From: a virus
IMG/VR virus record: IMGVR_UViG_3300017739_000054
Location: 1-32,179 of that record
DNA: 32,179 nt
Strand: one strand, 5' to 3'
The position numbers were made by a program, and so were the translations under genes. Under the pieces are notes generated by a model that worked only from the letters and a program-made list of their open reading frames with translations, searched no databases and was not told the DNA's origin. This document shows, one piece after another, positions 12,831-20,897 of this stretch. The number at the start of each line of letters is the position of its first letter. Positions within the stretch are counted from its first letter, which is position 1.

Positions 12831-14983
12831 TGCCGACATTTAGACAGCGACTAGCAAGCTTTATCAGTCCGCCAAACCTTGAGCGTAAAGAGTTTCCAAT
12901 GGTCATGTATCAGGGGGTAACGGCATACAATCAAAGCAAATACACCTATCAACGTCTGTCCCAAGAGGGCTATCAACAGAATGCGATTGTTTATCGGTGT
13001 ATCAATGAGATTGCCAACGGAGCTAGTGCAGTAAAGTTTCAGGTGTTCGATGGGGACACACAGATTGAAAACCATCCGCTTGAGATGTTGCTTAAAAGGC
13101 CAAACGCACAGATGGCGGGTTCAGAATATTTCCAAGCCCTGTATTCATATCTGCTTTTGGACGGAAACTCCTACGCATTGCGCTCGGATGTAAATGGTAA
13201 GCCAAGTGAGTTACACATCTTACGTCCAGACCGCATGACAATTACGCCAAGCAAGACGCAGATACCCAAGAATTACCAGTACAAGATTAATGGGCAGGTA
13301 GCGGCTCAGTATGATGTTGACCAAGAGACAGGCGCATCAGAAGTTAAACACCTTAAACTTTGGAACCCATTAGATGATTACTATGGGCTTTCACCAATTA
13401 GCGCGGCGGCTGTTGATATTGATCAGCACAACCTTGCGGCACGACATAACGTCAATCTACTTAACAACGGCGCAAGACCATCAGGGGCTATCGTATTTAA
13501 GCCTAAAGATGATGCAGGAATGCCTGTTCAGTTATCAGAGTCACAAAGGCAACAGCTACACACAGACCTCAATGCGAGGTTTAGCGGCCCAGATAATTCA
13601 GGCCGAGCGATGTTGCTTGAGGGTGATTTCGATTGGAAAGAGATGGGTTTGACACCAAAAGACATGGATTTCCTAGAATTGAAGAACATGAGCGCGAGGG
13701 ATATAGCTTTGTGCTTTGGTGTTCCTAGTCAGTTGGTTGGTGTCCCAGACGCACAGACATACGCAAACGTGCAAGAGGCAAGACTAGCCCTGTACGAGGA
13801 CACAATCGTGCCTTTGATGATGCGGATGCAGAGCGACTTAAACGAGTGGCTTGCACCAGCATATGGTGAGAATATCCAAATAAGATACGACATTGACTCT
13901 ATCCCAGCCATGGCAGAGCGCAGACGCAGGATTTACGACAATGTGATAAATGCAGTCCGCGAGGGGATTATCAGCAGAAACGAAGCCAGACAGCGTTTAG
14001 GGCTGGATGATATTACAGGCGGTGATGATGTTTATATTGCGGCAAACCTGTTCCCATTGGGCGCACCTAACACGGAGGATGCAGATGACGAAGATGCTAA
14101 AGATATTTACGGCGGTAAAAGAGAGGTCGAAAAAGATATTTTTACAACTGAAAGCGAAGCTGAACAACGTGCTGAACAGATAGGTTGTAGTGGCACACAT
14201 GCACACGAGACAGAAAACGGCACAGTCTATATGCCATGCGCCAGTCATTCAGACTACGAGAGACTTACAGGCGATGAATTGGAAACACCAAAGGCGGAGG
14301 CTGATGTTGACACGAAGCCGACAGAAGCTATGGCAAATGCCGCGAAACGTGGGCTAGAGATGCGCCGAGAGTTTGGGCGAGGAGGGACAGCAGTAGGTGT
14401 TGCTAGGGCAAACCAGCTTGTTAAACGAGAAAACCTCTCACCGTCCACTGTGAGGCGCATGCATAGCTTTTTCAGCAGGCATGAGGTTGACAAGAGAGCC
14501 GAGGGCTTTCGTGAGGGCGAGGATGGCTATCCAAGTGCTGGTAAGGTCGCATGGCTACTTTGGGGCGGCGATAGCGGTCAGTCATGGGCGCGCCGTAAGG
14601 TTGATCAATTAAACCGAGAGCGTGATAAAAACTTTGAAGTAGATGCGCTCATAAATGGTGTATTTGAAAGCAAGGCCACAGTATCAGCGCGAGCCAAAAA
14701 AGCTATTGCTAAAAAGGTCAAAGACCATAATGACGAACATGGCGATAAGAAAGGCAAGCGCGTCACACAGCGCATGTTAGAAGCTGTTTTTCGTAGGGGA
14801 GTGGGGGCATACAATACAAACCCAGGTTCAGTACGTCCATCTGTAACGAGCAGTGACCAGTGGGCGCAAGCTAGAATTAATGCATTTTTATACGCAGTGC
14901 GAAATGGCAGATTTAGGTCAGGCAAGTTTGACCTTGACCTTTTACCCGAAGGTCATCCAATGAAAAGCAATAAGAAAAAATGA
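12830..14983 (+). CDS. Portal protein with long C-terminal extension
   Basis: 717 aa, far longer than the roughly 400-aa HK97 portal. Residues 1 to about 410 are a standard HK97-type portal (IVYRCINEIANGASAVKFQV, KNMSARDIALCFGVPSQLVG, and RRIYDNVINAVREGIISRNE). After an acidic linker come GTHAHETENGTVYMPC (about 453-468), a module with EMRREFGRGGTAVGVARAN and EDGYPSAGKVAWLLWGGD (about 505-585), and a last basic module from about 615 (RMLEAVFRRGVGAYNTNPGS). The extension modules occur in other marine phages, sometimes fused to other head proteins, and their role is unknown. It starts at TAATG with TerL and ends at ATGA with the next gene. Confidence 0.88.
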   Translation: MPTFRQRLASFISPPNLERKEFPMVMYQGVTAYNQSKYTYQRLSQEGYQQNAIVYRCINEIANGASAVKFQVFDGDTQIENHPLEMLLKRPNAQMAGSEYFQALYSYLLLDGNSYALRSDVNGKPSELHILRPDRMTITPSKTQIPKNYQYKINGQVAAQYDVDQETGASEVKHLKLWNPLDDYYGLSPISAAAVDIDQHNLAARHNVNLLNNGARPSGAIVFKPKDDAGMPVQLSESQRQQLHTDLNARFSGPDNSGRAMLLEGDFDWKEMGLTPKDMDFLELKNMSARDIALCFGVPSQLVGVPDAQTYANVQEARLALYEDTIVPLMMRMQSDLNEWLAPAYGENIQIRYDIDSIPAMAERRRRIYDNVINAVREGIISRNEARQRLGLDDITGGDDVYIAANLFPLGAPNTEDADDEDAKDIYGGKREVEKDIFTTESEAEQRAEQIGCSGTHAHETENGTVYMPCASHSDYERLTGDELETPKAEADVDTKPTEAMANAAKRGLEMRREFGRGGTAVGVARANQLVKRENLSPSTVRRMHSFFSRHEVDKRAEGFREGEDGYPSAGKVAWLLWGGDSGQSWARRKVDQLNRERDKNFEVDALINGVFESKATVSARAKKAIAKKVKDHNDEHGDKKGKRVTQRMLEAVFRRGVGAYNTNPGSVRPSVTSSDQWAQARINAFLYAVRNGRFRSGKFDLDLLPEGHPMKSNKKK

Positions 14984-15702
14984 CCATAGATGCAAAATAT
15001 GGCATTCAAATCCATGAGGGTATGATTGCAAGACACCGCCCAGCATTTAAGTTTGGCTATAATCCCGCAGTGGGTACAGATGAGGAGACAGTCTGGTCAC
15101 AGGGCGGCATTTATAGTTATTTGTCATCAGCTAGTGTGTTGAAGGTATCAAGCAGTGATGATGGCGATACATCAACAATTACGATAAGTGGGCTGAATGC
15201 AAACTATGATGAAATATCTGAAAGCGTAACAATCACAGGTCAAACCGCAGTAAATACGTCAAATAGTTTCTTGCGGGTTAATCGTATGTTTGTAACTGCA
15301 GACGAGCCAACTGGCGATATTTACGCAGGAACAGGCACAGTTTCATCAGGTGTCCCAGTAAATAAATACGGAAAGATAGATGCTGGCGAAAACCAGACAT
15401 TGCAAAGCGTGTATTCAGTTCCAAGAAATCACACAGCGTATATTTTTAACGTAACAGTTTCATCAGGCACAACGGCGGCAAACAAATTCGCAACAGCCAG
15501 ACTCTTGTTGCGTGAGTTTAGTGGTGTATTTAGAACCCAGACAGTGACGACATTACACAACAATTTTGCACAATACATTTTGGGTGTCCCGATTGCTATG
15601 CCAGCTAAATCTGATATTGAGATAAGGGCAGTGGTAAGCTCAGGGTCAGATGCAATCTCTGGCACTTTTAGTTATGTGTTAGTCAAAGATGAAAACAGCT
15701 AG
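14980..15702 (+). CDS. Virion structural protein, beta-rich
   Basis: A 240-aa protein similar in style to structural proteins common in marine phages: EETVWSQGGIYSYL, then repeated Ser/Thr-rich beta strands (TITISGLNANYDEISESVTI) and VNKYGKIDAGENQTLQSVYS. No TM or signal. It overlaps the portal by ATGA and the minor head protein by 14 nt, so it is translated with head genes and probably forms a head decoration, spike or adaptor. The exact place in the virion is unknown. Confidence 0.65.
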   Translation: MTIDAKYGIQIHEGMIARHRPAFKFGYNPAVGTDEETVWSQGGIYSYLSSASVLKVSSSDDGDTSTITISGLNANYDEISESVTITGQTAVNTSNSFLRVNRMFVTADEPTGDIYAGTGTVSSGVPVNKYGKIDAGENQTLQSVYSVPRNHTAYIFNVTVSSGTTAANKFATARLLLREFSGVFRTQTVTTLHNNFAQYILGVPIAMPAKSDIEIRAVVSSGSDAISGTFSYVLVKDENS

Positions 15703-16480
15703 AAAGCAAAGGCGTGGTCGGCTTATATCGGCACGCAGAGAGGTTGCAGAGCAGAACCGTATCCGTAATGGCTATGAGCGCAATCTTGCACAGCAACTTA
15801 TTTCAGCATTCAATCGGATAGGCACAAGGGCTGGAGAGCAATACGAATATGGCGGACTTCGAACAATAAACCGCAATCAAATAACTCAAGATTTAACTAA
15901 TGTAATTCTGCCAAGTGTGCGTGCTATTATGACTGCAATGGTAGATCGCTTTACATTAATACGAGCAAAGCAATCACCATACGAAAGATATATAGAAGAA
16001 TATATAAATACGCAGGTAGGAAGTCGTATCCAGCTTATTGATGCAACAACACTTGTATTAATACGCAAAGCTATCCTTGATGGCACAGGTGATGATCTAG
16101 GACCAGCCCAGATTTCAAGACTTATCCAAAATAGGGTTTCAACGATTGGCAGACGCAGGGCTATCACTATAGCCAGAACTGAAACACACAGTGCGGCATC
16201 ATTCGCAAACAATGCTGTTGCTAAAGAAATAGGTGTTGACCTTAAAAAACGCTGGGTCAGCACAAACGATGACAGAACACGCGCGCACCACAGGGCGGTA
16301 AATGGTCAAGAGGTTGGCATGGAGGAAGACTTTATAATCCCGACACCCGTTAAGGGCGGGGCAGTAGAGGATAGGCGGCTAGCGTATGCTGGAGACCCCC
16401 GTGGAGGTCCCCAGAACACGATTAATTGTAGATGTGTTATTGTTTATTATGAAGAGGGTGACGAGATACTTGACTCGTAG
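15689..16480 (+). CDS. Minor head protein (Mu gpF / SPP1 gp7-like)
   Basis: A 263-aa protein with the Mu gpF/SPP1 gp7 domain at its C-terminus: RAITIARTETHSAASFANN, then KKRWVSTNDDRTRAHHRAVN, and the terminal PQNTINCRCVIVYYEE. A helical N-terminal half precedes it. These proteins sit inside the procapsid near the portal and assist head assembly and DNA ejection. It overlaps the preceding structural gene by 14 nt. Its last 34 nt overlap, tail to tail, the 3' end of the accessory gene on the minus strand. Confidence 0.88.
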   Translation: MKTARKQRRGRLISARREVAEQNRIRNGYERNLAQQLISAFNRIGTRAGEQYEYGGLRTINRNQITQDLTNVILPSVRAIMTAMVDRFTLIRAKQSPYERYIEEYINTQVGSRIQLIDATTLVLIRKAILDGTGDDLGPAQISRLIQNRVSTIGRRRAITIARTETHSAASFANNAVAKEIGVDLKKRWVSTNDDRTRAHHRAVNGQEVGMEEDFIIPTPVKGGAVEDRRLAYAGDPRGGPQNTINCRCVIVYYEEGDEILDS

Positions 16481-16881
16481 ATGGCCTTAATAGGGTCATC
16501 AATTACGTCAAGCTTAGTCATATCATGCCGATCGCGTGATATTGTAATAACGCCATCACCAAATTTGTTTGCTATCCAAGACAGCAAATTCCAAACAACT
16601 AAGTCGTATGGATTTTGTCTTGTCTTGCAGAAATTAAATTTGTAATATTCATCTGGTCGCCCATTTTCTTTTGCATTTGCAAATGGTGTTTGCTCAAAAA
16701 TGAATGTTTCGCAATCGTTACCTTTTGTGCCATTAAAGGCAATCTCGGCATCATGCTGTGTTTCATCTACAAAGATGTGACCTTCGCAAGTATCACGGAG
16801 ATAGCTGTATTGATCTAAAATCATAAGCCATTCAGTTCCAGTAAAGTCGCGGTATTGTTTCCAGTAGTTTGTATATCCCAT
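16447..16881 (-). CDS. Conserved hypothetical protein (MGYTNYW family)
   Basis: A 144-aa soluble protein beginning MGYTNYWKQYRDFTGTEW, with a central FNGTKGNDCETFIFEQ and the segment KFNFCKTRQNPYDLVVWNLL. I recognise this pattern as a conserved hypothetical family seen in various phages, with no known function. The start is ATG 16881 preceded by AGGAGAACTCAA; longer upstream extensions cross a terminator and are rejected. It is the last gene of the reversed accessory cassette, and no terminator follows before the convergent head gene. Confidence 0.7.
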   Translation of the reverse strand: MGYTNYWKQYRDFTGTEWLMILDQYSYLRDTCEGHIFVDETQHDAEIAFNGTKGNDCETFIFEQTPFANAKENGRPDEYYKFNFCKTRQNPYDLVVWNLLSWIANKFGDGVITISRDRHDMTKLDVIDDPIKAIYESSISSPSS

Positions 16882-16907
16882 TTGAGTTCTCCTATAATAA
16901 ATTGAGA

Positions 16908-16936
16908 TGAAAAAAGGGGCGGCTTTGACCGCCCCT
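16908..16936 (-). terminator. Leftward rho-independent terminator
   Basis: Read on the minus strand: AGGGGCGG (16936-16929), loop TCAAAG, CCGCCCCT (16922-16915), then a T-run ending at about 16910. It ends the transcript of the 185-aa gene and separates it from the MGYTNYW-family gene. Confidence 0.9.
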
Positions 16937-16942
16937 GATAAA

Positions 16943-17500
16943 TTAGAAATTGTAGTCGTGGAATTTTGAAGGTTGTGTTGATAGAAAATGTTGTCCATAA
17001 GATGATTTCCAACCATCTTTGTTTCGTCTTGCGCGAATGGTGGGCTTTTCTTGATTACTTTTAATATTCCAGATCTGTTCATCTTGATTTACACAATGAC
17101 CAGCAAAACCGCCAGAAATAAATGCTGGTTGCCATTCGCCTTTTTCTGCATCCATTTCGCGGATTTCAATAGTTGTATCAGAAATAACACGGACAATTTC
17201 AAAAGGCGTTACATCTGAGTAACCAGACATGTTGGCATATTCAAAATTGATAGTCTCAATCTTAAAAGAATGAGAGATTGTGCCAAGCTTACTTTCTTTA
17301 ACAGTTGGCAGAAATGATATAGCATTTTTTGCGGCAAATTCAGTTGAAAAAGATGTAGCTTTTAAACAATTAAGTGTGTCGTAGATTTTGCCATGTGCAA
17401 GTGATTTTTCTACATCTACATATTCTTCACCGAAATCCATGACCTCGCCTTCAAAGGTTTTCATGGTGTTAATGGTCTTGATATAAAATTGTGTAAACAT
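16943..17500 (-). CDS. Conserved hypothetical phage protein
   Basis: A 185-aa soluble protein. Its C-terminal half (TPFEIVRVISDTTIEIREM, FISGGFAGHCVNQDEQIW, ending KFHDYNF) resembles a family of conserved hypothetical phage proteins; function unknown. The His-Cys pair in GGFAGHCVNQ and the repeated basic RARRNKDGWKSS suggest a nucleic-acid-linked role at most. It has its own promoter 35 nt upstream and a strong terminator 7 nt downstream, so it is a single-gene transcription unit. Start ATG 17500 follows AAAGGATTACTCAA. Confidence 0.7.
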   Translation of the reverse strand: MFTQFYIKTINTMKTFEGEVMDFGEEYVDVEKSLAHGKIYDTLNCLKATSFSTEFAAKNAISFLPTVKESKLGTISHSFKIETINFEYANMSGYSDVTPFEIVRVISDTTIEIREMDAEKGEWQPAFISGGFAGHCVNQDEQIWNIKSNQEKPTIRARRNKDGWKSSYGQHFLSTQPSKFHDYNF

Positions 17501-17534
17501 TTGAGTAATCCTTTAATAAATAATCAATATAATA

Positions 17535-17563
17535 CTAATACCAAATTGTTCTTATTAGATCAA
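17535..17563 (-). promoter_or_regulatory. Cassette promoter 1
   Basis: Minus-strand TTGATC (17563-17558), 17 nt, TATTAG (17540-17535). It matches the promoter at 18501-18529 at 29 of 32 positions from the -35 through the -10 region. It begins directly next to the T-run of the upstream terminator. Confidence 0.65.
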
Positions 17564-17601
17564 GAAAAAAAACACCCCCAATCAAAAAAAAATTGAGGGT
17601 G
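17564..17601 (-). terminator. Leftward terminator after DUF932 gene
   Basis: On the minus strand CACCCTCAAT (17601-17592) pairs with ATTGGGGGTG (17582-17573), 10 bp with one U-G, followed by eight T (17572-17565). The wobble pairs only on the minus-strand transcript, which fixes the direction. Confidence 0.9.
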
Positions 17602-17624
17602 CTTAATATTTGATTTGTTTGGGT

Positions 17625-18464
17625 TTATCTGGTCAGATATTCCCATTGATTGCTTTTAAGCATATTTGCCACCATATTTTCACGCTCTCTGCGTTTATTT
17701 GATGGGTTTGCGTAATCATTCGTATGCGTAGACCAATGCGTAGCGGCATTATATAAAGCCCAAAGGTTAGAGCCAAGTTTGTCTTGATAATCGCACCAAT
17801 GACCAAAAAGAATTGTTCTCTGCTTTTGATTTACAGTGTCATTTTCAAGCGCTGTATGAGATGATTTCTGATAGCAAAGTGTTGCCTCAAATAGCTTCAA
17901 GGCCTGTAAATCTGTAATTTTAGTAGTAGAGTAGTCAGCCCACATTTGCTGGTTATCCCAAAATGTTTCAACACCATTCTGTATCTGGGCAATAAAGCCA
18001 TCAACATCTAGTTTAGTGGTGTGTCTTTGGTATGTGTGCATAACATGATCGGCGGTTGTGCAACCATTTAGGCACCATAATCTTAATGCGTCTGCCTTCA
18101 ATTGAACAGACCATGCGCCATCGTATGAATTATAAAAGCAGATACGAAATTTTATGTGATCATCAGCAATTGGTTCGGCAACCAGATCATTGAATAGAAT
18201 TTCACCGCGTAGTCTTGCCCCATTATTAAAAAGGTCAATATTGCAATCATAATCATCAGCAATGCTTGATAAAGATACAGCATTCATTATTGATGATACA
18301 ACTTCGTCATGTGAAATAAGTTCATATCTTTTGCCGTGAATTGCTAAAACATCATTTGTATCTGTTCTTACAACAGCACGACCTAGATTATTGGGAATGT
18401 TAAGATTAGAGACAGTTTGTATATCTTGTATTTCAACAGGAAAATTGTGATCTTGAATAGTCAT
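17625..18464 (-). CDS. DUF932 phage/plasmid-like protein
   Basis: A 279-aa protein of the DUF932 (TIGR03299, phage/plasmid-like) family: RYELISHDEVVSSIMNA near the N-terminus, then IKFRICFYNSYDGAWSVQL and LRLWCLNGC, the usual conserved core, and a helical C-terminal half. The family is widespread in phages and plasmids; its biochemical role is not settled. It forms a complete unit with its own promoter, a start of AAGGAGTTACTCA-ATG, and a terminator right after the stop. It lies in the reversed accessory cassette inside the head module. Confidence 0.8.
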   Translation of the reverse strand: MTIQDHNFPVEIQDIQTVSNLNIPNNLGRAVVRTDTNDVLAIHGKRYELISHDEVVSSIMNAVSLSSIADDYDCNIDLFNNGARLRGEILFNDLVAEPIADDHIKFRICFYNSYDGAWSVQLKADALRLWCLNGCTTADHVMHTYQRHTTKLDVDGFIAQIQNGVETFWDNQQMWADYSTTKITDLQALKLFEATLCYQKSSHTALENDTVNQKQRTILFGHWCDYQDKLGSNLWALYNAATHWSTHTNDYANPSNKRRERENMVANMLKSNQWEYLTR

Positions 18465-18500
18465 TGAGTAACTCCTTGTAAAATGTTAATGACAAGTATA

Positions 18501-18529
18501 CTAATACTAAATTATTCTTATAAGATCAA
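18501..18529 (-). promoter_or_regulatory. Cassette promoter 2
   Basis: Minus-strand TTGATC (18529-18524), 17 nt, TATTAG (18506-18501), nearly identical to the promoter at 17535-17563, including the shared spacer block ATAAGAA. It drives the DUF932 gene with a leader of about 30 nt. Confidence 0.65.
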
Positions 18530-18538
18530 CCGATATTA

Positions 18539-18769
18539 TTAATTTCTTTTTTCTATTATTTCAGGATCAATTCTATCATCTAACCATAAGACTGGCATAC
18601 AAGCCGCAATTCTGGCATCATCTTCAGTTGCACCAGAGTTTATTACCTGTGCTTGCATCATACAACTTACAGGATCAAGCCTTAGCTCTGCCTCTATAAG
18701 ATTTAAGTCTTGACCAGAGTTTATTGTCATTTTAGAAAAAAGCATTAAAACATAAACATATTCTGTCAT
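18539..18769 (-). CDS. Hypothetical 76-aa protein
   Basis: Unrecognised small acidic protein with a Cys/Met-rich middle (DPVSCMMQAQVINSGATEDD, ARIAACMPVLW). No TM or domain. It is the first gene of the reversed cassette; the gap upstream (18770-18856) is shared with the divergent prohead-protease promoter and contains a CGAACAAT element. It ends 10 nt before the -35 of the DUF932 promoter. Function unknown. Confidence 0.6.
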   Translation of the reverse strand: MTEYVYVLMLFSKMTINSGQDLNLIEAELRLDPVSCMMQAQVINSGATEDDARIAACMPVLWLDDRIDPEIIEKRN

Positions 18770-18823
18770 AATTTATTTATACAGCATTGTTCGTACAAGA
18801 GCGAGAAAAAAAAATACTTACTA

Positions 18824-18851
18824 TTGTAAGAAAATCAAGATATGGTATGAT
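18824..18851 (+). promoter_or_regulatory. Candidate late promoter before prohead protease
   Basis: TTGTAA (18824-18829), 16 nt, TATGAT (18846-18851). The last bases, ATATGGTATGAT, resemble ATATGGTATAAT in the perfect promoter at 6482. The predicted start (about 18858) falls on the ATG at 18857, which would make a leaderless message. Confidence 0.5.
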
Positions 18852-18856
18852 TTATT

Positions 18857-19666
18857 ATGCCAATACCAAAACCTAGATCTGGTGAGAGCGAAAAAGATTT
18901 TATGGATCGTTGTATGAGCAATGATACTATGCTTGCTGAATACCCAAGCAATCGCCAAAGGGCGGCAGTTTGTAATACACAGATGGAGCCAAAAATGTCA
19001 GATGAACTTGATACAAATTATCTAGACACGATTGCAGAAATCAAAGCCTATCACGATGAAGATGACGAAGACAAGGGCGAGTTTGAAGGCTACGCATCTA
19101 TCTTCGGAAATAAAGACCTAGGCAACGATGTTGTTGATATGGGCGCATTTAAGAAGTCATTGCGCCGCCGTGGAGCGAAGGGTGTAAAACTTTTATACCA
19201 GCACGACACAAAACAGCCCATAGGTGTTTTTGATAACATTAAAGAGGATGACCGAGGCTTGTATGTCAAAGGCCGATTGGCGCTTGGCACACAGAAAGGC
19301 CGAGAAGTATTTGAGTTAATGAAGATGGGAGCCATTGACGGGCTGTCCATTGGATACAAGGTCGATAGCAAGGGTTATTCATATGACCAAGGCGGCAAGC
19401 GTAGACGCTTGAAAGAGGTTGATCTTATGGAGATTTCTGCCGTGACTTTCCCGATGAACCCACAGGCTACAATTCAGGCTGTGAAAGCGGAAGGTCGCAC
19501 AGTTAGGGAGTGGGAGGGTTTTCTTCGGGATGAAGGAGACTTGAGCCGTTCCGATGCTAAGATTGCGGCAAAGGCCGTGTCTGATGCTTTGACTTGTCGG
19601 GATGACGAGGCACAAGCTGACTTAATAACCGCTATACAGCAAATTACCAAAACCCTGAAAGGATAG
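18857..19666 (+). CDS. Prohead protease (HK97, S78-like) with small N-terminal domain
   Basis: A 269-aa protein. Residues 1-42 form a small domain found alone or fused in several marine phages (PKPRSGESEKDFMDRCMSN, ending RQRAAVCNTQ). The protease follows: GEFEGYASIFGN, His116 in LYQHDTKQPIG, Ser164 in DGLSIGYK, and Glu192 in MEISAVTFPMNP, the expected catalytic set of the HK97 prohead protease that trims capsid and scaffold. ATG 18857 has no Shine-Dalgarno. An in-frame ATG at 18995 (Met47) has GGAG 6 nt upstream and would give the protease without the extra domain. The capsid gene follows after 4 nt. Confidence 0.88.
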   Translation: MPIPKPRSGESEKDFMDRCMSNDTMLAEYPSNRQRAAVCNTQMEPKMSDELDTNYLDTIAEIKAYHDEDDEDKGEFEGYASIFGNKDLGNDVVDMGAFKKSLRRRGAKGVKLLYQHDTKQPIGVFDNIKEDDRGLYVKGRLALGTQKGREVFELMKMGAIDGLSIGYKVDSKGYSYDQGGKRRRLKEVDLMEISAVTFPMNPQATIQAVKAEGRTVREWEGFLRDEGDLSRSDAKIAAKAVSDALTCRDDEAQADLITAIQQITKTLKG

Positions 19667-19670
19667 TAAA

Positions 19671-20888
19671 ATGACAGATGAAGTCAAAAACTATGTTGAG
19701 GAAATGGGGCGGACTTTTGAGGAATTTAAGTCAACGATGGAAACTCGTTTGTCTGAAGTTGAATCAAAAGGCCAAGCAGACCCTTTGACCGAAACAAAAC
19801 TTGAGAATATTGAGGGCGACCTTGATAGACTTGAAGATTTCAATCAGAAGCTAACTCAGCAAGAAGCCGAGTACAAGCAGATGGATGAAAAACTCACACG
19901 CTTTGAAACAATGCTGAAGCGTCCTGATGCCGCCATTGAAACCGCAAGTGTCGATATGGCAGTCAAGGCGTTTGACCAGTATCTTCGTAAAGGCGACAGC
20001 GAACTTACTTCAGAGGAAAAGAAATCCCTAACAGTCGGCGACAATACCGCCGCAGGCTTTCTTGCACCAAGCGAGTATGTAAATGAACTGATTAAAACTG
20101 TAACCGAGATTTCACCAATGCGTTCAATCGCAAGAGTGCGTCCAACCACACAGAAGTCAGTCCAGATGCCATCACGCACAGCTACTTTCTCAGCCGTATT
20201 TACAGCAGAGCAAGGCACACGTTCTGAAACAACAGGATACACAACTCAGCAGGAAGAAATTCCTACACACGAGATGTATGCCCTTGTTGATATTTCCGAG
20301 CAACTCCTTGAGGACAGTGTTTTTAATCTTGAAGCAGAGATGCAACAAGAGTTCGCTACACAGTTCGCAAAAGCTGAAGGTACAAAGTTTGTGACAGGCA
20401 CGGGCGTTGGAGCACCAGAAGGCATTACCATTAATGCTGATGTTGCAACAACTAACTCAGGCTCTGGTACAGTATTGACAGCCAATGGATTGCTTGACCT
20501 TGTACACGCAATTAAGTCTGACTATACGAATAATGCTACATTTGTGTTTAACCGCACAACACTAGCGGCAATTCGTAAGTTGCAAGACACCGCAGGTCAG
20601 TATGTATTCCAAGCTGGTATGCTTCTTACAGGTGGCGTTCCAAACACAATTCTTGGATATCCATATGTTGAGATGCCAGATATGCCAGACGTTGCATCAA
20701 GCGCAAAGCCTGTTGCATTTGGTGACTTTAGCCGTGGATACATGATTGTTGATCGTGTAGGCTTGGCAGTCCTTCGTGACCCATTCACACAAGCGACAAG
20801 TGGTAATGTTCGTTACTACGCCCGTAAGCGTGTCGGTGGTCAGGTTGTGCTTGCTGAAGCAATCCGCACACAAACTATTAGCGCATAG
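19671..20888 (+). CDS. Major capsid protein, HK97 fold
   Basis: A 405-aa protein. Residues 1 to about 95 are a charged coiled coil (LTETKLENIEGDLDRLEDF), the delta/scaffold region normally removed by the prohead protease. The mature part begins near 100 and shows the HK97 capsid pattern: DNTAAGFLAPSEYVNELI, IARVRPTTQKSVQMP, EISEQLLEDS-like DISEQLLEDSVFNLE, and KFVTGTGVGAPEGI. Length and order (protease, capsid, then decoration-like gene) are typical. Ribosome site GAAAGGA lies upstream. It is probably the most abundant product. Confidence 0.93.
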   Translation: MTDEVKNYVEEMGRTFEEFKSTMETRLSEVESKGQADPLTETKLENIEGDLDRLEDFNQKLTQQEAEYKQMDEKLTRFETMLKRPDAAIETASVDMAVKAFDQYLRKGDSELTSEEKKSLTVGDNTAAGFLAPSEYVNELIKTVTEISPMRSIARVRPTTQKSVQMPSRTATFSAVFTAEQGTRSETTGYTTQQEEIPTHEMYALVDISEQLLEDSVFNLEAEMQQEFATQFAKAEGTKFVTGTGVGAPEGITINADVATTNSGSGTVLTANGLLDLVHAIKSDYTNNATFVFNRTTLAAIRKLQDTAGQYVFQAGMLLTGGVPNTILGYPYVEMPDMPDVASSAKPVAFGDFSRGYMIVDRVGLAVLRDPFTQATSGNVRYYARKRVGGQVVLAEAIRTQTISA

Positions 20889-20897
20889 GAGTAAGAT

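Noticed and set aside
16882-17082. Upstream extension of the MGYTNYW-family gene
   Set aside because: It would run through a strong terminator and the 3' end of another gene; ATG 16881 has AGGAG at good distance.
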